This document shows, in pieces, positions 60,907 through 64,000 of a DNA stretch of 64,000 nt; the stretch's first letter is position 1, and every line of letters starts with the position of its first letter. The notes under the pieces are model-generated. The model was not told the DNA's origin, ran no database searches, and worked only from the letters and a program-made list of their open reading frames with translations. A program made the position numbers and the translations under genes. Location: NCBI GenBank assembly GCA_963726135.1, contig CAVSBE010000008.1:1550001-1614000 (forward strand), read 5' to 3'. The DNA is from Bog-473 sp963726135. GTDB lineage: Bacteria > Actinomycetota > Acidimicrobiia > Acidimicrobiales > RAAP-2.

Positions 60907-61920
60907 ATGTCGGCAGGGACAAGCAAAGAGGCGGGCAGACTGCGCGCCATAACTGAGGCGGAGACAATGGGGCTGCGGGCAATTCACAACGGAGAGACAA
61001 CGGGCCAGAGCGGACCCGTTGCTCCATTCGGGCAAGAGGGGCAGAGATCTCCCCAACGGCGCGACGAAGCACCAGCCGAAGAGATGCCTCGCGTCGGGCC
61101 GAAGCTTGTACCGCGTGATGTGGAGCCCACCGTCAGCATCGTGATTCCGACCAAGAACGAGGCGCGCAACCTGCCCTACGTCCTGTCACGGCTCCCCCAG
61201 GACTACGAGGTGATCGTCGTCGACGGAAACTCGACCGACGACACCGTGGGTGTCGCGCAGCGCCTGCGACCGGACGTCACCGTCATCCGCCAGACCCGCG
61301 GGGGCAAGGGAAACGCTCTCGCCTGCGGCTTTGCCGCAGCCACAGGCGACTTCATCGTGATGATCGACGCGGACGGCTCGAACGACCCAGCGGAGATACC
61401 CCGCTTCGTGGCTGCTCTGAAGGAAGGCGCTGATTTTGCCAAGGGATCCCGGTTCCTCTCCGGTGGGGGAAGCCTGGACATCTCCTTGATCAGGAGGTGC
61501 GGCAACTTCTGGCTCAACAAGATCGTCAACCTCATCTACGGAACTCGCTACACGGACCTCTGCTACGGGTACAACGCCTTCCGGCGGGCATGCCTGGACG
61601 TCATGAGACTCAACGCACCCGATATCGAAGGCTCCGAGCCGGGCGTGATGCTCTGGGGAGATGGATTCGAGGTCGAGACGCTGATCAACGTGCGGATCGC
61701 CAAGGCCGGCCTCCGGGTCACGGAGGTTCCGAGCTTCGAGTCCTGCCGTCACTTCGGGGCGAGCAACCTCAACGCCTTCTCCGACGGTATGCGAGTGCTG
61801 AGGACCATCCGCGTCGAAAGCAAGGGCGCGCGGGACGCCGCCGCGACGTCAAGAATTTCCGAACGAAAGACAGCGGCTTCGTGGGCCATGTTGTCCACGC
61901 TCAGCGACGAGGCCGTGTGA
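60907..61920 (+). CDS. Glycosyltransferase family 2 (dolichyl-phosphate-sugar synthase-like)
   Basis: A 337-residue protein. TVSIVIPTKNEARNLPYVLS, YEVIVVDGNSTDDTVGVAQR and GDFIVMIDADGSNDPAEIPR (DxD) form a GT2 fold of the DPM1/GtrB type. KGSRFLSGGGSLDISLIRRC and GYNAFRRACLDVMRLN are further family signatures. The first 80 residues are disordered and charged. TTG 60889 is open, but ATG 60907 has GGAG at spacing eight. It could make polyprenyl-phosphate sugars used by the GT-C-type protein at 54626. Confidence 0.86.
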   Translation: MSAGTSKEAGRLRAITEAETMGLRAIHNGETTGQSGPVAPFGQEGQRSPQRRDEAPAEEMPRVGPKLVPRDVEPTVSIVIPTKNEARNLPYVLSRLPQDYEVIVVDGNSTDDTVGVAQRLRPDVTVIRQTRGGKGNALACGFAAATGDFIVMIDADGSNDPAEIPRFVAALKEGADFAKGSRFLSGGGSLDISLIRRCGNFWLNKIVNLIYGTRYTDLCYGYNAFRRACLDVMRLNAPDIEGSEPGVMLWGDGFEVETLINVRIAKAGLRVTEVPSFESCRHFGASNLNAFSDGMRVLRTIRVESKGARDAAATSRISERKTAASWAMLSTLSDEAV

Positions 61921-61994
61921 CGCAGACTCAAAACGGCACCTGAGCCAGCTGGTGCACCGATGATCGGTCGACGATCATCGGCGAGCATTGAGGT

Positions 61995-62222
61995 TCAGGC
62001 CACGTCCCGACGATGCCTGGTCCGCCGGGGAAGGTGGAGACCGGCCGATCGTTGGCTGGCGAGGCTGTCGATACAGTCGTTGCACAAGCGACCGAAGGCC
62101 CGCCTTGTCCCGAGGCGACGGCGGTCCACCCGCCCGATTCTCGACACGGGTCCGGACCAACCACAGCGGTGGCACACGCCACGACTCTGTTTGCGGGTGC
62201 CTCTACCCTCTTGTTGGCTCAT
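61995..62222 (-). CDS. Small Cys-rich protein, zinc-ribbon-like
   Basis: A 75-residue basic protein. RGVCHRCGWSGPVSRIGRVD then RRRLGTRRAFGRLCNDCIDS has two CxxC pairs (CHRC and CNDC), a likely zinc ribbon; similar small actinobacterial proteins have 'CHVCGW...R.LC.DC'. ATG 62222 is chosen over 62255 because the conserved part follows soon after. It may be a transcription or translation accessory factor, but no function is known. It is convergent with the GT2 gene. Confidence 0.65.
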   Translation of the reverse strand: MSQQEGRGTRKQSRGVCHRCGWSGPVSRIGRVDRRRLGTRRAFGRLCNDCIDSLASQRSAGLHLPRRTRHRRDVA

Positions 62223-62389
62223 TGATTCCGCATCCGTGGAGAATCTGACACTCACAGGGGTCGTATCGGCCTACCTAGCACGATACTTAGGGTGAACTCT
62301 TCCGACGGGGATGGCACCCGTCGTTCCACCACGCGTGCCTGAGTCTTGTTGCAGCATTCAGCAGGGTCTACTGTGCTGAAAGGAGGCCG

Positions 62390-62864
62390 ATGTTCGTTAC
62401 CAATCATGTGCTGTCGGGTGTCGTGATCGGTCGACTCCTTGAGCGGCGTCCGGTTGCGGCCTTCGTGGTCGGCGTCGGATCGCACCTCGCATTGGACATG
62501 GTTCCTCACTGGGGTTGTGAATTTGAGGACCGCCGACGGCAGGCAGCTCTTCCTTCGATACGCAAAACGCGATGGCTTGCTGGGCCTCTTCGTGATGGCG
62601 TGTGCAGCCGGCGCCGTGGGTCGGCGGGCTCGACTCGCAACGATCGCAGCGATGGCCGGGGCCGTGCTGCTCGACGCCGACAAGCCGATGATCTACTACT
62701 TCGGGCGTAACCCGTTCCCCAAGGCGGTCAGGCGGATTCACGCGCGGGCACAGAACGAATCTCCGGAGGGCATCCCGAACGAGATGCTCTTCGGCGTGAC
62801 GTGTGCCATTGCGGACGCGGTTGTCGCGGTGAGTTCCCGGCGCCGTAACTCCTCCACGCCGTAG
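62390..62864 (+). pseudogene. Hypothetical membrane-associated protein, frameshifted
   Basis: ATG 62390 with GGAGG at good distance begins MFVTNHVLSGVVIGRLLERR, PVAAFVVGVGSHLALDMVPH, WGC. The frame then breaks and resumes in the next one with DGRQLFLRYAKRDGLLGLFV, MACAAGAVGRRARLATIAAM and LDADKPMIYYFGRNPFPKAV then NESPEGIPNEMLFG. The corrected protein of about 157 residues has two hydrophobic segments and the H...H.D..PHW motif of metal-dependent hydrolase-like DUFs (YfiT/DinB or phospholipase-C-like). The frameshift lies near 62520. A sequencing error is quite possible. Confidence 0.7.
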
Positions 62865-62897
62865 CCGGCGGACATCGCGTCACCAGGCCGCAGACGC

Positions 62898-62934
62898 GAC
62901 TGTGCCCCCGCGATCTCTCGTCGGGGGCACAGTC
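62898..62934. terminator. Strong bidirectional hairpin terminator
   Basis: Perfect 13-bp arms GACTGTGCCCCCG (62898-62910) and CGGGGGCACAGTC (62922-62934) around an 11-base loop, between convergent genes. It has no clear T tract, but its strength and position suit a terminator. Confidence 0.75.
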
Positions 62935-62956
62935 GTGAAGCTGGCAGCGGTTCTAT

Positions 62957-64000
62957 CTACGTGTTGCTGCCTGCGATCCCAACCACGGGCTTGTTGAGCG
63001 TGATCGATCCTGTGGAGCCCCAGAAGAAGGCGTCCCCGTAGTTGAAGATGCCGCCGTCGGTGGCAGTCTCCCAGTAGCCCTGACCGTCAGGTGTCGACGC
63101 CATCCCGACGACGGGCTTGTTCAGGGGCATTGAGGCGGGTGAGCCGAAGAAGGGCGCGTTGAAGGCAAACAGTCCGCCGTCAGACGCCACCTCCCAGTAG
63201 CCACCGGTGGCCTGGTCGCCCGCGATGCCCACGATCGGCTTGTTGAGCGGCTTGCCTCCCATTGAGCCCAGGAAGGCGGCGTCGCCGAAGTTGAAGATCC
63301 CGCCGTCGGTCGCGACCTCCCAGTAGCCGAGCCCGTCCGGGGTGGTGGCGATGCCGACCACTGGTTTGTTGAGCGGCTTGCCACCCATGGAGCCGTACAA
63401 CTTGGCGTCACCAAAGTTGAAGATGCCGCCGTCGGCTGCAACCTCCCAGTAGCCGAGCCCGTCCGGTGTGCTCACCATACCGACGATCGGTGCGTTGAGC
63501 GGCTTGCCGCCCATTGAGCCGAAGAAGGGCGCGTTGAAGGCAAAGAGTCCGCCGTCACCCGCAACTTCCCAGTAACCACCGGTGCGAGGGTCGGCGGCAA
63601 TCCCGACGATGGGCTGGTTGAGTGGCTTGCCGCCCATGGAGCCGAAGAACGGGGCGTCATAGGCGAAGATGCCACCGTCGGAAGCAGCCACCCAGTAGCC
63701 GAACTGGACGTTCACCTGGTTGGACGCCAACGTGTCCTCAAGGGAGAAGTACGCCGACTGTCCGGGGGCCAGGCCTCCGGCGAAGTTGACGACGCCGGTC
63801 GTCGTGTCGGAGCTGATTTGCGAGAAGCTCGTGGTGGGACCCTGGTAGTCGCTGCCGTTCGGGTCGGGGCCTGATGCGCCCGAGCCGCCCGCTTTTTGCG
63901 CGGCAGTGCAGTAGGTGTCGCCCGTGTAGCCGCCCGCATTGGTGAGGGACGTACCGCCGGTACCGGGTCCGGCGATGGTGCTGGCACCGTTGAGCGAGTA
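62957..64000 (-). CDS. Secreted GYW-repeat protein, partial (5' end outside window)
   Basis: The minus-strand frame is open from the window edge. The first 100 visible residues (YSLNGASTIAGPGTGGTSLT, GGYTGDTYCTAAQKAG, FAGGLAPGQSAYFSLEDTLA) look extracellular and may belong to a larger N-terminal domain such as an Ig- or lectin-like one. The rest is six repeats of about 42 residues (GYWEVA.DGGIFNFGDA..YGSMGGKPLNKPVVGIA), closing at TAG 62957. This repeat type also occurs in the proteins at 11790 and 42983. It probably anchors to or binds surface glycan, by analogy with those proteins. Confidence 0.85.
   Translation of the reverse strand, partial: YSLNGASTIAGPGTGGTSLTNAGGYTGDTYCTAAQKAGGSGASGPDPNGSDYQGPTTSFSQISSDTTTGVVNFAGGLAPGQSAYFSLEDTLASNQVNVQFGYWVAASDGGIFAYDAPFFGSMGGKPLNQPIVGIAADPRTGGYWEVAGDGGLFAFNAPFFGSMGGKPLNAPIVGMVSTPDGLGYWEVAADGGIFNFGDAKLYGSMGGKPLNKPVVGIATTPDGLGYWEVATDGGIFNFGDAAFLGSMGGKPLNKPIVGIAGDQATGGYWEVASDGGLFAFNAPFFGSPASMPLNKPVVGMASTPDGQGYWETATDGGIFNYGDAFFWGSTGSITLNKPVVGIAGSNT
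62960..63700 (-). repeat. Six 126-bp coding repeats of GYW type
   Basis: Six 42-codon units beginning GYW.VA.DGG, moderately diverged from each other. The last ends in the stop codon. Same periodicity as the repeats at 43211-43966. Confidence 0.85.

Noticed and set aside
1..64000. tRNA, rRNA or riboswitch genes
   Set aside because: No cloverleaf, rRNA or known riboswitch core was recognised by eye; a covariance search would be needed to exclude them.

Overview
The window looks like a chromosomal piece of a high-GC actinobacterium, most likely an Acidimicrobiia-type soil or water organism. This rests on protein character only: an F420-type LLM oxidoreductase, many secreted proteins built from 'GYW.VASDGG' repeats, actinobacterial start-codon use, and HIT, PilZ and ECF-sigma genes of actinobacterial type. 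No rRNA or tRNA gene and no CRISPR array was seen.

Layout. (1) 1-17.3 kb and 42.9-62 kb hold extracellular polysaccharide genes. The left block carries a heptose pair (GmhA, HddA-like kinase), a WecG/TagA transferase, a Wzz-like chain-length protein, a Wzy-like polymerase, two GT2 and one GT4 glycosyltransferases, a Wzx-like flippase, two methyltransferases, an ECF sigma factor and a polyprenyl glycosylphosphotransferase that would start the repeat unit. The right block carries three more glycosyltransferases plus a GT2, a second flippase, a deacetylase, a sulfotransferase, a CelD-like acetyltransferase, a GT-C type membrane protein, a GMC oxidoreductase with an epimerase, and a secreted GH16 glucanase. 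Together they could build, decorate, export and trim a surface glycan.
(2) 17.5-24.5 kb holds regulators (two LuxR-type proteins), an LLM oxidoreductase, a GT4, and remnants of IS256, IS3 and IS110 transposases.
(3) 25-40 kb is a mosaic of unrelated, mostly single genes in both orientations (HIT, nitronate monooxygenase, 6PGDH-like, hydrolase-cyclase fusion, HAD, VOC, MerR-PP2C fusion, GNAT, an arsR-dinB-arsM operon, a broken aminoglycoside nucleotidyltransferase, cupin). At least eleven copies of an imperfect palindrome of about 45 bp, all in the same orientation, lie between these genes. One copy is split by an intact IS110 element. The pattern resembles an integron-like or other cassette array and is the main discovery candidate; no integrase gene is in the window.
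(4) 41-42.9 kb is a decay zone with gene fragments, one a second copy of the start of a cupin gene found intact at 46-47 kb.
(5) 62-64 kb ends with two small genes and another secreted repeat protein cut by the window edge.

Caution: at least eight genes carry single-base frameshifts, several at G or C runs. Either many genes in this region are decaying or the assembly has indel errors, so every 'pseudogene' call below should be read with both possibilities in mind.
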